64,000 nt of DNA from Pseudomonas sp. W4I3 (GTDB lineage Bacteria; Pseudomonadota; Gammaproteobacteria; Pseudomonadales; Pseudomonadaceae): the NCBI RefSeq assembly GCF_030816195.1, contig NZ_JAUSXS010000001.1, positions 891,501 to 955,500 on the forward strand. The letters are read 5' to 3'. Positions 34,078 through 42,193 of the stretch are shown here, in pieces (within the stretch, counting starts at the first letter, position 1; each line of letters begins with the position of its first letter). The notes beneath the pieces are model-generated. The model did no database searches, was not told the origin of the DNA, and saw only the letters and a program-made list of their open reading frames with translations. The position numbers were made by a program, and so were the translations under genes.

Positions 34078-34860
34078 ATGAAAAAGGTTCTGTTGTTTAC
34101 CGCACTGGCGGCTGCCCTGACTGCCAGCTTCGCCCAGGCCAACGAGAAACTGGTGGTGGCCGCCACCCCGATCCCGCACGCCGAGATCCTTGAGCTGATC
34201 AAACCAACCCTGGCCAAGGAAGGCGTGGACCTGGAAATCAAAGTCTTCACCGACTATGTACAGCCAAACGTGCAGGTCGCCGAGAAGCGCCTGGATGCCA
34301 ACTACTTCCAGACCCTGCCGTACCTGGAAAACTTCAACAAGGGCAAAGGCACGAACCTGGTCACGGTTGTCGGTGTGCACGTAGAACCCTTCGGTGGTTA
34401 CTCGAAAAAGATCAAAAATATCTCCGAGCTCAAGGATGGCGCCACCGTGGCTATCCCGAACGAAGGCTCCAACAGCGGCCGCGCCCTGTTGCTGCTGCAG
34501 AAAGCCGGTGTGATCACCCTGAAAGACCCGAGCAATGCCCTGGCCACGCCAAAAGACATCGCCAGCAACCCCAAGCACCTGAAATTCAAGGAGCTGGAAT
34601 CGGCCCTGCTGCCGCGCGTGCTGGACCAGGTTGACCTGGACCTGATCAACACCAACTACGCTCTGGAAGCTGGCCTGAACCCAGCCAAAGACGCGCTGAT
34701 CATCGAAGACGCCAAGTCGCCTTACGTGAACTTCCTGGTAGCACGCCCGGACAACAAGGACAGCGACGCGATCCAGAAACTGTCCAAGGCGCTGACCAGC
34801 CCGGAAGTCAAAGCCTTCATCGAGAAGAAGTACAACGGCGCGGTCGTGCCAGCGTTCTGA
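34078..34860 (+). CDS. MetQ/NlpA-family substrate-binding protein, orphan
   Basis: 260-residue precursor with a cleavable signal peptide (LLFTALAAALTASFAQA, then NEKLVV). It has no lipobox cysteine, so it is a soluble periplasmic protein. The NlpA/MetQ pattern is clear: TPIPHAEILELIKPTLAKEGVDLEIK, YFQTLPYLENFNKGKGTNL and the late NTNYALEAGLNPAKDAL. It should bind methionine or another sulfur amino acid or small organosulfur ligand. No ATPase or permease lies beside it; it may use the metN/metI products at 51-53 kb. A strong terminator follows. Confidence 0.9.
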   Translation: MKKVLLFTALAAALTASFAQANEKLVVAATPIPHAEILELIKPTLAKEGVDLEIKVFTDYVQPNVQVAEKRLDANYFQTLPYLENFNKGKGTNLVTVVGVHVEPFGGYSKKIKNISELKDGATVAIPNEGSNSGRALLLLQKAGVITLKDPSNALATPKDIASNPKHLKFKELESALLPRVLDQVDLDLINTNYALEAGLNPAKDALIIEDAKSPYVNFLVARPDNKDSDAIQKLSKALTSPEVKAFIEKKYNGAVVPAF

Positions 34861-35184
34861 TGTAAGTCAAAACCCCCTTCAAGGTTTCAACGCCGGTGGC
34901 TAATACAGCGCCGGCGTTTTTTTTATGCGGCGGACACAGCGTGTGGAAATAAAGCATCAACTCGTAATTCAATTAATTTGGCGCGATGTATTAAGGGTGT
35001 TTGTTGGCTCTATGGGCGAATAAGTTCCAATGCGTTTATTAATTAATTCAAGGTTTATTTATTTAAATAATCTTACATTTAGGGTTTTGTTTTTTTTGTT
35101 TTTTACCCGCACGCTTGTAGGGGATGTAGGAACTACCGCATGGAGGCGCCGGCAAGTCTTGTCAGCTTTTGGAGCCAATAGTCT
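34861..35184. other. AT-rich gap before the TcdA/B-like gene
   Basis: Apart from the terminator at 34889-34924, this 324-nt stretch contains no gene. It is strikingly AT-rich between about 34960 and 35100, with repeated TTAATTAATT and TTTATTTATTTAAAT, unlike the surrounding chromosome. It presumably holds the promoter of the glycosyltransferase-like gene and marks the edge of acquired DNA. Confidence 0.6.
34889..34924 (+). terminator. Rho-independent terminator after the orphan MetQ-type gene
   Basis: AACGCCGG and CCGGCGTT form an 8-bp stem followed by a run of eight or more T residues. Confidence 0.85.
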
Positions 35185-36549
35185 ATGATTCAGCACATCT
35201 CCCACCATCACCCGCTTACCCCCTCAGCGTGCGTGAACCCGCTAGCGTCCCAACCTCATAGCGCCCACAGCTTTGAAACTGCGTATCCCCTCAGTGAGTT
35301 CAAGCCCGTCCCGAACAATATCCACATGGTGTGGGTCGGCTCGGAACCCAGCGCCAAGCAGGATGAATACTTGCGTCAGTGGGCTACCAAGAATCCCAAC
35401 CATGAGGTCACGTTGTGGGTGGACTCCACTCAGTTCGATGCTTACGCTATTAATAAATCTGCGCAGGCCAAGGCAGAAGCTGTATATCCGGATTATCAGT
35501 CAGAGCGGCCAATACGCGGTTTATTCAGTCAACTTAAAGTGACAACGCAATACCCCTCGCAGCGTAAGGGTGCAGAGCACGCGCAAGTTATCAGCGAGTT
35601 GAACAAGGAACTGTCCGCCTTGGGTAACAAACAGTTGAAAGCGTGCTGGCTGCCCGACGGTGGAAAAGTGACGCCCACTAATGCTCGGCTTGTTCTCAAC
35701 CAATTCGAGCGCTATGCACAGCGCAACGACGATAAGTTTTATCAAGCAGAAGCCGTGATTCTGGACCAGACAACAAAGTCATGGGACCGTCACGCGAGTA
35801 ATGCCCCTCGTAATATCGGTAAGCTGACAAGTTTAAAAGAGCGATTTGCCGATCAAAAGAACGTGCAGATTCGTGACCTGAGCAATCCCTCGGACATTCG
35901 TTTGCAAAACAAAGACGTGTATCTACACGAAGTCATCGGACGCAATGGTGGTTATGCCGCAGCCTCGGACGTTGCACGTTATGAAATCGTCAATCGTTAT
36001 GCGGGTACTTATACGGATATTGACCTGGAGAGCGTACGACCACTCGATGGCGCACTGCATGCCCATCCCGACTTGATGCTGGTCGGCATGGCTGAAGGCA
36101 AAAATGACGCAAAGGGCAGCGCCACCCCTTATTTCGCCAACGCCTTGTTTTCCAGCCATGCCCAGAGTGCAATGCTGTCCAGTCTGATCGACGACATCGG
36201 CAACAACTACCGTTCCATGAAGGGCAATGAGTACGGTGGTGACCGTTACTTCAGTCGCCCGAATAAAAGCACGATCGAAACCACCGGCCCCAATGCATTA
36301 CGCGGGCACGTCGACAAGGTGATACAGCAAGCCAAGGGGCGGCCGGATCTGGTGCGCAGCGACGCCCACTCTCTGGCTGATCGGATATGGGACAAATCAA
36401 AACCGCAAAACGAGGAGTATTGGAAACTGGTGGATTCCCATTTCAAATTCCCGGACAACTACGTCAATTTTGAGACCGAAGAGCAGCAGAACAGCGCTAC
36501 CAAAGCAATGGCTGGCGGCGCCCAGGGCGATACGCTGAAGAAGGGCTAA
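35185..36549 (+). CDS. Stand-alone TcdA/TcdB-type glycosyltransferase domain, putative toxin or effector
   Basis: 454 residues matching the catalytic core of large clostridial glucosylating toxins (GT44, TcdA/TcdB domain). NNIHMVWVGSEP places a tryptophan (W50) where TcdB has its UDP-stacking W102. GGYAAASDVARYEIVNRYAG then TYTDIDLE gives D262, R265 and the DxD pair D278/D280. TcdB uses D270, R273, D286 and D288, so the 3-, 16- and 18-residue spacings are identical. There is no signal peptide, autoprocessing protease or binding-repeat domain, so delivery would need a type III or VI system or host lysis. The gene is AT-richer than its neighbours, sits alone between terminators and looks horizontally acquired. 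The N-terminal 44 residues, rich in Ser/His/Pro, could be a secretion region. Target unknown. Confidence 0.8.
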   Translation: MIQHISHHHPLTPSACVNPLASQPHSAHSFETAYPLSEFKPVPNNIHMVWVGSEPSAKQDEYLRQWATKNPNHEVTLWVDSTQFDAYAINKSAQAKAEAVYPDYQSERPIRGLFSQLKVTTQYPSQRKGAEHAQVISELNKELSALGNKQLKACWLPDGGKVTPTNARLVLNQFERYAQRNDDKFYQAEAVILDQTTKSWDRHASNAPRNIGKLTSLKERFADQKNVQIRDLSNPSDIRLQNKDVYLHEVIGRNGGYAAASDVARYEIVNRYAGTYTDIDLESVRPLDGALHAHPDLMLVGMAEGKNDAKGSATPYFANALFSSHAQSAMLSSLIDDIGNNYRSMKGNEYGGDRYFSRPNKSTIETTGPNALRGHVDKVIQQAKGRPDLVRSDAHSLADRIWDKSKPQNEEYWKLVDSHFKFPDNYVNFETEEQQNSATKAMAGGAQGDTLKKG

Positions 36550-36560
36550 GTAGTGTTGTA

Positions 36561-36587
36561 AGCCTCGCGTGCCAGCGGGGCTTTTTT
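36561..36587 (+). terminator. Terminator of the TcdA/B-like gene
   Basis: AGCCTCGC and GCGGGGCT pair with one mismatch and are followed by six T residues, 12 nt after the stop codon. Confidence 0.75.
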
Positions 36588-36664
36588 GTCGACTCGCTCT
36601 CGCCTTGCGCTCGCTCAAGCAGTTCACCTATCCAGGTTAGTTTTTTGAGTGCTATGGATATTCT

Positions 36665-36715
36665 ATTTAGGTATTTAAAGTTTGTTTTTTATACCTTTAA
36701 AGTTCGCGCTACCCG
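36665..36715 (+). promoter_or_regulatory. AT-rich repeat upstream of the amino-acid ABC operon
   Basis: GTATTTAAAGTTT (36671-36683) is identical to a 13-mer in the atsR promoter. A partial copy, ATACCTTTAAAG, follows at 36691. The remaining 36588-36778 sequence holds no recognisable gene. Confidence 0.4.
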
Positions 36716-36778
36716 ACGTTATCCACGCCGGAACGGACTGCGCTCGCGGCATTACCCATGCGGCGATCTGGACTGCAC

Positions 36779-37444
36779 ATGACCTTCGATTTCGCTTTTA
36801 TCCTCAGTACCCTGCCGGCGTTTCTCAAAGCGGTTGGGGTGACGCTGCAAGTAGGTTTGATCGCCATTGCCACCTCCTTGCTGGTGGCGCTGATCAACGC
36901 GGCGCTGCTGGTGTTTCGCACGCCTTACCTGGCGCGGCTGGTGGCCGTGTATGTGGAGCTGGCGCGTAACACGCCGCTGCTGATCCAACTGTTCTTCGTG
37001 TATTTCGCGCTGCCGGCCCTGGGCTTGAATATCTCCGGGTTCTGGGCGGCGATTATCACCATGACCTTTCTTGGCGGCGCCTACCTCACCGAAGTGCTGC
37101 GCGCAGGTGTGGAGGCGGTGCCGCTGGCGCAGATCGAGTCGGGAAAATCCATCGGCTTGTCCGACTGGCAACTGCTGCGCCATGTGATCCTGCCCCAGGC
37201 CGGGATCCTCAGCCTGCCAGCGCTGTTCGCCAATTTCATCTTTCTGCTCAAGGAGACCACGGTGGTCTCCGCCGTGGCGGTGCCGGAGATTCTCTACACC
37301 ACCAAGAGCTACATCGCGCTCTACTACAAGACCTACGAAATGCTCGCCGTATTGACGCTGATCTGCGTGCTGCTGTTTCTGCCGTTGTCGCTGTTGCTCA
37401 GCCGCGTGGAAAGGAGGCTCCAGCATGGCCAGTTCGGGTCTTGA
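36779..37444 (+). CDS. Polar amino-acid ABC transporter permease 1
   Basis: 221 residues from ATG 36779, of the HisM/GlnP permease family. It has five to six helices, the ELARNTPLLIQLFFVYFALP segment typical of the family and an EAA-like loop (GKSIGLSDWQLLRHVILPQAG). It overlaps the next permease by 20 nt, so the two are translationally coupled. With the ATPase and lipoprotein downstream it forms a complete importer. A sulfur amino acid is suggested only by the promoter motif and setting. Confidence 0.88.
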   Translation: MTFDFAFILSTLPAFLKAVGVTLQVGLIAIATSLLVALINAALLVFRTPYLARLVAVYVELARNTPLLIQLFFVYFALPALGLNISGFWAAIITMTFLGGAYLTEVLRAGVEAVPLAQIESGKSIGLSDWQLLRHVILPQAGILSLPALFANFIFLLKETTVVSAVAVPEILYTTKSYIALYYKTYEMLAVLTLICVLLFLPLSLLLSRVERRLQHGQFGS

Positions 37445-38084
37445 GCTGTTGTGGGTGTCGTTGCCGCAACTGGGCAAGGGCGCTGCGCAAACCCTGTCGA
37501 TTTCCTTCTTGAGCATCGCTTTCAGTACCGTCGGTGGGGTGCTGTATGGCGTCTTGCGCACCTTGAACAACCGGGTGGTCAATGCGCTGCTGCGGGTCTA
37601 CCTGGAGTTGTTTCGCGCCATTCCGGTGCTGGTCTGGCTGTACCTGTTGTTTTTCGGCCTGCCGATTTTCTTCGGCCTGAGCCTTCCCAGTTTCTGGTGT
37701 GCGGTGCTGGTGTTGTCGTTGTGGGGCGCCAGTGAAGTCGGCGAAGTGGTGCGTGGCGCGTTGCATTCGCTGCCGCGTGGCCAGCGCGAAGCCGGCTTGT
37801 CGATCGGGCTGTCCGCCCCGCAGTTGTATGGCTACGTGCTGCTGCCGCAAGCGCTCAAGCGCATGACGCCGCCGACCATCAACGTCTACACGCGCCTGAT
37901 CAAGACCAGCTCGCTGGCCGTGCTGATCGGTGTGGTGGATGTGATCAAGGTCGGCCAGCAAATCATCGAGCGCACCTATGAGTCGGTGTTGATCTACGGC
38001 GCGCTGTTCCTGTTTTTCTTCTTTATCTGCTACCCGTTGTCGGCCGCCTCCAAGGTGCTGGAACGGCGCTGGGCCCAAGCATGA
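37425..38084 (+). CDS. Polar amino-acid ABC transporter permease 2
   Basis: 219 residues, the same family as the preceding permease. It has ELFRAIPVLVWLYLLFFGLP and an EAA-like loop, GLSIGLSAPQLYGYVLLPQALKRMTP. It should form the heterodimeric channel with permease 1. The start lies inside the preceding gene, and its stop overlaps the ATPase start by 4 nt (ATGA), a tight operon arrangement. Confidence 0.88.
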   Translation: MASSGLELLWVSLPQLGKGAAQTLSISFLSIAFSTVGGVLYGVLRTLNNRVVNALLRVYLELFRAIPVLVWLYLLFFGLPIFFGLSLPSFWCAVLVLSLWGASEVGEVVRGALHSLPRGQREAGLSIGLSAPQLYGYVLLPQALKRMTPPTINVYTRLIKTSSLAVLIGVVDVIKVGQQIIERTYESVLIYGALFLFFFFICYPLSAASKVLERRWAQA

Positions 38085-38857
38085 GCGCATTGATCGAGTT
38101 TCAGGGTTTCAACAAATTCTTCGGCGAACACCAGGTGCTCAAGGGCATCGACCTGAGCGTGCAAAGTGGCGAAGTGGTGGTGATCCTCGGCCCCAGCGGT
38201 TGCGGCAAAAGTACCTTGCTGCGCTGCCTCAATGGTTTGGAAGTGGCTCACAGCGGGCACTTGCGCTTGGCCGGCAAAGAGCTGCTGGACAAGCACACCG
38301 ACTGGCGCCAGGTGCGCCAGGACATCGGCATGGTGTTCCAGAGCTACCACCTGTTCCCGCACATGAGCGTGCTCGACAACATTCTGCTCGGCCCGTTGAA
38401 AGTGCAGAAGCGAGACCCGCGTGAAGCCCGCGAGCAAGCGCAAAAACTGCTCGAGCGCGTGGGCCTGGCCGACAAGCGCGACGCCTTTCCACGCCAGCTT
38501 TCCGGCGGCCAGCAGCAACGCATCGCCATCGTCCGTTCGTTGTGCATGAACCCGCAGGTCATGCTGTTCGATGAAGTCACCGCCGCCCTCGACCCGGAGA
38601 TGGTCAAGGAAGTGCTGGAAGTCATCCAGGACCTGGCCCGCGATGGCATGACCCTGCTGATCGTCACCCATGAAATGGCCTTCGCCCGCGCCGTCGCCGA
38701 TCGCGTGGTGTTTATGGAGGCTGGCCGCATCCTCGAACACAACACCCCCGAGGCATTCTTTACGAACCCGCAAACCGCACGCGCGCAGCAGTTCCTGGAG
38801 AAGTTCTCCTTTGTTTCAACACTGCCCAAAAAGATCAAGGAACTGGAGCTGATATGA
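38081..38857 (+). CDS. Polar amino-acid ABC transporter ATPase
   Basis: 258 residues of the GlnQ/HisP type. Walker A is GPSGCGKST, the signature [15 protein letters not shown] and Walker B VMLFDEVTAALDPE; the usual [12 protein letters not shown] is changed to DEVTAALDPE, keeping the catalytic glutamate. The switch histidine is in VTHEMAFARAVADR. It overlaps the lipoprotein gene by 4 nt. Confidence 0.9.
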   Translation: MSALIEFQGFNKFFGEHQVLKGIDLSVQSGEVVVILGPSGCGKSTLLRCLNGLEVAHSGHLRLAGKELLDKHTDWRQVRQDIGMVFQSYHLFPHMSVLDNILLGPLKVQKRDPREAREQAQKLLERVGLADKRDAFPRQLSGGQQQRIAIVRSLCMNPQVMLFDEVTAALDPEMVKEVLEVIQDLARDGMTLLIVTHEMAFARAVADRVVFMEAGRILEHNTPEAFFTNPQTARAQQFLEKFSFVSTLPKKIKELELI

Positions 38858-39708
38858 AAAAGTTACTGCTGCCCCTGCTGGCCGTCGCGTTACTGGCCGG
38901 CTGCGACAAGAAGGCCGAAGAGCCCACCAAACCTGCCGCCGCCGCGGTGAGCGCGCTCGACAAGATCAAGGCACGCGACAAGCTGATCGTCGGCGTCTTC
39001 ACCGACAAGCCGCCGTTCGGCTTCGTCAACGAGGCGGGCCGCTACGTCGGCTTCGATACCGACATCGGCCGCCAATTCGCCAAGGACCTGCTGGGCGATG
39101 AGAACAAAGTCGAGTTCGTTGCCGTGGAGCCGGCCAGCCGCATTCCGTTCCTGCAAAGTGACAAAGTCGACCTGATCCTGGCCAACATGACCGTGACCCC
39201 TGAGCGCAAGGAAGCGGTGGACTTCACCAACCCCAACCTGAAAGTCGCGGTACAGGCGCTGGTGCCCAATAACAGCCCGGTCAAGAGCCTGGATGACCTG
39301 GCAACCGGCACCACCATCGTCACCACCGGCACCACCGCCGACATCTGGCTGACCAAGAACCACCCGGACTGGAAGCTGCTCAAGTTCGAGAAAAACTCCG
39401 AGTCGCTGCAAGCATTGTCGGCCGGCCGTGGCGATGCCTACGCCCAGGACAACCTGGTGCTGTTCAGCTGGGCCAAGCAGAACCCCGGCTACCGCGTGCT
39501 CGAGCAGAAACTCGGCGATGAAGCACCGATTGCCCCGGCGGTGAAAAAGGGCAACATCGAACTGCGCGACTGGGTGAACGCGGAACTGGCCAAGTTGGGC
39601 GAAGAGAAATTTCTGCTCAAGCTGTACGACCAGTATGTGCGCAAAGAACTGAGCGATGACACCAAGCCTGAGAGCGTGATTGTCGAAGGGGGCAAGTGGC
39701 AGGGCTGA
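38854..39708 (+). CDS. Amino-acid ABC transporter substrate-binding lipoprotein
   Basis: 284-residue precursor with a lipobox (LLAVALLAGC, lipid-modified Cys19), so anchored by lipid on the periplasmic face of the inner membrane. The mature domain is the polar amino-acid family 3 fold: KLIVGVFTDKPPFGFVNEAGRYVGFDTDIGRQFA and KVDLILANMTVTPERKEAVDFTNP. Several relatives bind cysteine, cystine or glutamate; specificity is not determinable here. It closes the four-gene operon, and a REPIN follows. Confidence 0.9.
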   Translation: MKKLLLPLLAVALLAGCDKKAEEPTKPAAAAVSALDKIKARDKLIVGVFTDKPPFGFVNEAGRYVGFDTDIGRQFAKDLLGDENKVEFVAVEPASRIPFLQSDKVDLILANMTVTPERKEAVDFTNPNLKVAVQALVPNNSPVKSLDDLATGTTIVTTGTTADIWLTKNHPDWKLLKFEKNSESLQALSAGRGDAYAQDNLVLFSWAKQNPGYRVLEQKLGDEAPIAPAVKKGNIELRDWVNAELAKLGEEKFLLKLYDQYVRKELSDDTKPESVIVEGGKWQG

Positions 39709-39712
39709 TAAA

Positions 39713-39810
39713 GCTATCGGGGGCAAGCCCCCTCCCACACTGGATTGGGTTCACAAGTCGTCCTGATATGTGAATGCATTCAAATGTGGGAGGGGGCTTG
39801 CCCCCGATGA
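39713..39810. repeat. REPIN after the amino-acid ABC operon
   Basis: Inverted REP units (GCTATCGGGGGCAAGCCCCC and TGTGGGAGGGGGCTTGCCCC) flank a 43-nt centre between convergent genes. Confidence 0.9.
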
Positions 39811-39828
39811 GGCCAGTACAATCACCCC

Positions 39829-40989
39829 CTATTCCGGCCAATGCCACGCCGGCGCATCCAGCAGCCCCTGGCCCACAATCCGCGTTTCCCCCAGCACCTT
39901 TTCCAGCACAATCGAATTACACCCCTCATCCTGCTGCAACGCCGCAATCAAGCGGCTGGCATGGGACACCACCCACACCTGGCAGTGCTTCGACGCTTCG
40001 ATAATCAAGCGCGCCAAGGCGGGCAGCAGGTCCGGATGCAGGCTGGTTTCAGGTTCGTTCAGCACCATCATGGTCGGCGGTCGTGGCGTCAGCAGCGCGG
40101 CGATCAGCAGCAGGTAGCGCAAGGTGCCGTCCGACAACTCCGCCGCCGACAACGGTCGCAGCAAGCCTTGCTGGTGGAACTCGATGGCAAAGCGTGCGCC
40201 TTGCAACGGCTGGATATTCAAGCGCGCCCCAGGGAACGCATCGCTGACGGCGCGGTGCAAGGCATCCGGGTCGCCAATCTCGCGAATGGTCTGCAGCGCC
40301 GCCGCCAGGTCACGCCCGTCGTGATGCAGCACCGGCGTGCGCGTGCCCAACTGGGGCTGGCGCACGGGCGCGTCCACGTCGCTGCGAAAGTGATCATAAA
40401 AGCGCCAGCCACGAATGCTCTCGCGCAGCAGCAGCACTTCCGGCGAGCCACGCAGATTGCCGACCTGGTCGAACAGGCTGTGATAATTCGGCGTGTGCTG
40501 GGCCAACACATCCCACGACGGGCCTTCGCGAGCGCGCACCATCGGCCCGGAGCGTTGTACCAGCAAACTGGCGGGGCGGTAGACGTGCCCGGCCCAGATG
40601 CATTCTTTCTTGACCTCTGGGTCGAGGCTGAAAAACGACTCGGTGGGTTCCGGCAAGCCCAGGGAAATGGCGTAGCTGAAGTCTTCGGCGGCGAACCCCA
40701 GGCGTAGGCGCTTGACGCCCTGGCGCACGCTGGATTCGACCGGCACTTCGCCGCTGTGCATGCGCCGGCTGATGATTTGCGGCCCGGCCCAGAAGGTCGA
40801 GTCCAGCCCGCCTTCGCGGGCCAGCGCATTGATCACCCCGCCCTGGGCGGTTTCGGCCAGCAGGCGCAGGGCGCGGTACAAGTTGGACTTGCCGCTGCCA
40901 TTGGGGCCGGTGACCAGGTTCAGTCGGCCCAGGGGCACCACCAGTTTATTGATCGAGCGGTAATTGGCCACCGCGAGGGTCTTGAGCAT
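39829..40989 (-). CDS. AAA-family (COG4637-like) ATPase of unknown function
   Basis: 386 residues from ATG 40989 (start chosen where the RecF/SMC-like beta-strand MLKTLAVANYRSI begins). Walker A is TGPNGSGKSN (27-36). The late signature and Walker B regions are LSDGTLRYLLLIAALL and MMVLNEPETSLHPDLLPALARLI. Asparagine replaces the usual Walker B aspartate (LNEPE), which I believe is normal for this ATPase group. Relatives include OLD-type nuclease ATPases, but no Toprim nuclease domain is present. It is divergent from the RND operon, with no obvious functional link. Confidence 0.82.
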   Translation of the reverse strand: MLKTLAVANYRSINKLVVPLGRLNLVTGPNGSGKSNLYRALRLLAETAQGGVINALAREGGLDSTFWAGPQIISRRMHSGEVPVESSVRQGVKRLRLGFAAEDFSYAISLGLPEPTESFFSLDPEVKKECIWAGHVYRPASLLVQRSGPMVRAREGPSWDVLAQHTPNYHSLFDQVGNLRGSPEVLLLRESIRGWRFYDHFRSDVDAPVRQPQLGTRTPVLHHDGRDLAAALQTIREIGDPDALHRAVSDAFPGARLNIQPLQGARFAIEFHQQGLLRPLSAAELSDGTLRYLLLIAALLTPRPPTMMVLNEPETSLHPDLLPALARLIIEASKHCQVWVVSHASRLIAALQQDEGCNSIVLEKVLGETRIVGQGLLDAPAWHWPE

Positions 40990-41110
40990 GGCAATCGAGT
41001 CGGTGTGGGAACCCTTGAAGTATGGGATCCTGCAGGCAGATAAGGAACCCTCAACTAAGCTCACAGTCGCATACACACTGGCACGTCAGCATCACGCAAA
41101 AGGAGCCTGC

Positions 41111-42193
41111 ATGGGCGGTCGCATTTCCACATTTTTGTTCGGCCTTGGCTTACTGACGCTGCTTGGCGGCTGTGGCGAGGAAAAGGCCGAACCCAAGGCC
41201 CATTCCCGAGTTTTCGTGCAAACCGTGCAGCCGGCGGATTTCGCTGCCGCGGTCACGCTCACCGGGGATATCCAGGCGCGGGTGCAAACCGATTTGTCCT
41301 TTCGTGTGGGGGGCAAGATCATCCAGCGCATGGTCGACGTCGGTGATCGAGTGACGGCCAAACAAGTGCTGGCCAAGCTTGACCCCAAGGACCTGCAGAC
41401 CAACGTCGACTCGGCCCAGGCCCAGGTCGTGGCCGAGCAGGCGCGGGTCAAGCAAGCGGCTGCCGCCTTCGTGCGCCAGGAAAAACTCTTGCCCAAGGGC
41501 TACACCAGCCGCAGCGAATACGACGCCGCCCAGGCCGCGCTGCGCAGCAGCCAGAGCGCCTTGGCCGCCGCCCAGGCCCAGTTGGCCAACGCCCGTGAAC
41601 AACTCGGCTACACCGCCTTGATCGCCGATGCGCCGGGCATTATCACGGCGCGCCAGGCGGAAGTCGGCCAGGTGGTACAAGCCACCGTGCCGATCTTCAG
41701 CCTGGCCCGCGATGGCGAACGCGACGCGGTGTTCAACGTTTACGAGTCGCTGCTGGTGGAGCCGCCGCCGGATGCGCCGATCACCGTCAGTCTGCTGGAT
41801 AACCCGAGCATCAAGGCGCAGGGCAAGGTGCGTGAAGTCACCCCTGCCGTGGCCGCCAACACCGGCACCGTGCAGGTGAAGATCGCCCTGCAAAGCCTAC
41901 CCAAAGGCATGGAACTGGGCTCGGTGGTGAGCGCCACCGCCAATGGCCCGGCCAAGGCCAGCATCGAGTTGCCGTGGTCGGCCCTGACCAAGGTCCTCAG
42001 CGAACCCGCCGTGTGGCTGGTGGACGGCGACGGCAAGGCGCAGCTGCACAAGGTCACGGTGGCGCGCTACCTCACCGGCAAAGTGATTATCGGCGACGGC
42101 CTTAAAGGCGGCGAAAAAGTTGTGGTGGCCGGTGGGCAGTTGCTGCACCCCGGCATGCTCGTCGAAATCGCCCAGCAAGGAGCGCAGCCATGA
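41111..42193 (+). CDS. triA: RND efflux periplasmic adaptor 1 (TriA-like lipoprotein)
   Basis: 360 residues from ATG 41111 behind AGGAG. A lipobox (LLTLLGGC) makes it a lipid-anchored membrane-fusion protein. Order of parts: beta-barrel/lipoyl strand (LTGDIQARVQTDLSFRVGGKI), a coiled-coil hairpin (about 95-165, Ala/Gln rich), the second lipoyl half and a C-terminal membrane-proximal domain. Two adaptor genes followed by one RND pump is the unusual arrangement of P. aeruginosa triABC, hence the name; the substrate (triclosan there) is untested here. It overlaps the second adaptor by 4 nt. Confidence 0.7.
   Translation: MGGRISTFLFGLGLLTLLGGCGEEKAEPKAHSRVFVQTVQPADFAAAVTLTGDIQARVQTDLSFRVGGKIIQRMVDVGDRVTAKQVLAKLDPKDLQTNVDSAQAQVVAEQARVKQAAAAFVRQEKLLPKGYTSRSEYDAAQAALRSSQSALAAAQAQLANAREQLGYTALIADAPGIITARQAEVGQVVQATVPIFSLARDGERDAVFNVYESLLVEPPPDAPITVSLLDNPSIKAQGKVREVTPAVAANTGTVQVKIALQSLPKGMELGSVVSATANGPAKASIELPWSALTKVLSEPAVWLVDGDGKAQLHKVTVARYLTGKVIIGDGLKGGEKVVVAGGQLLHPGMLVEIAQQGAQP

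Noticed and set aside
35130..35184. A GGAACT sequence before the TcdA/B-like gene as a possible hrp box
   Set aside because: No CCACNNA element occurs at the required 15-16-nt distance, so type III HrpL control is not supported.
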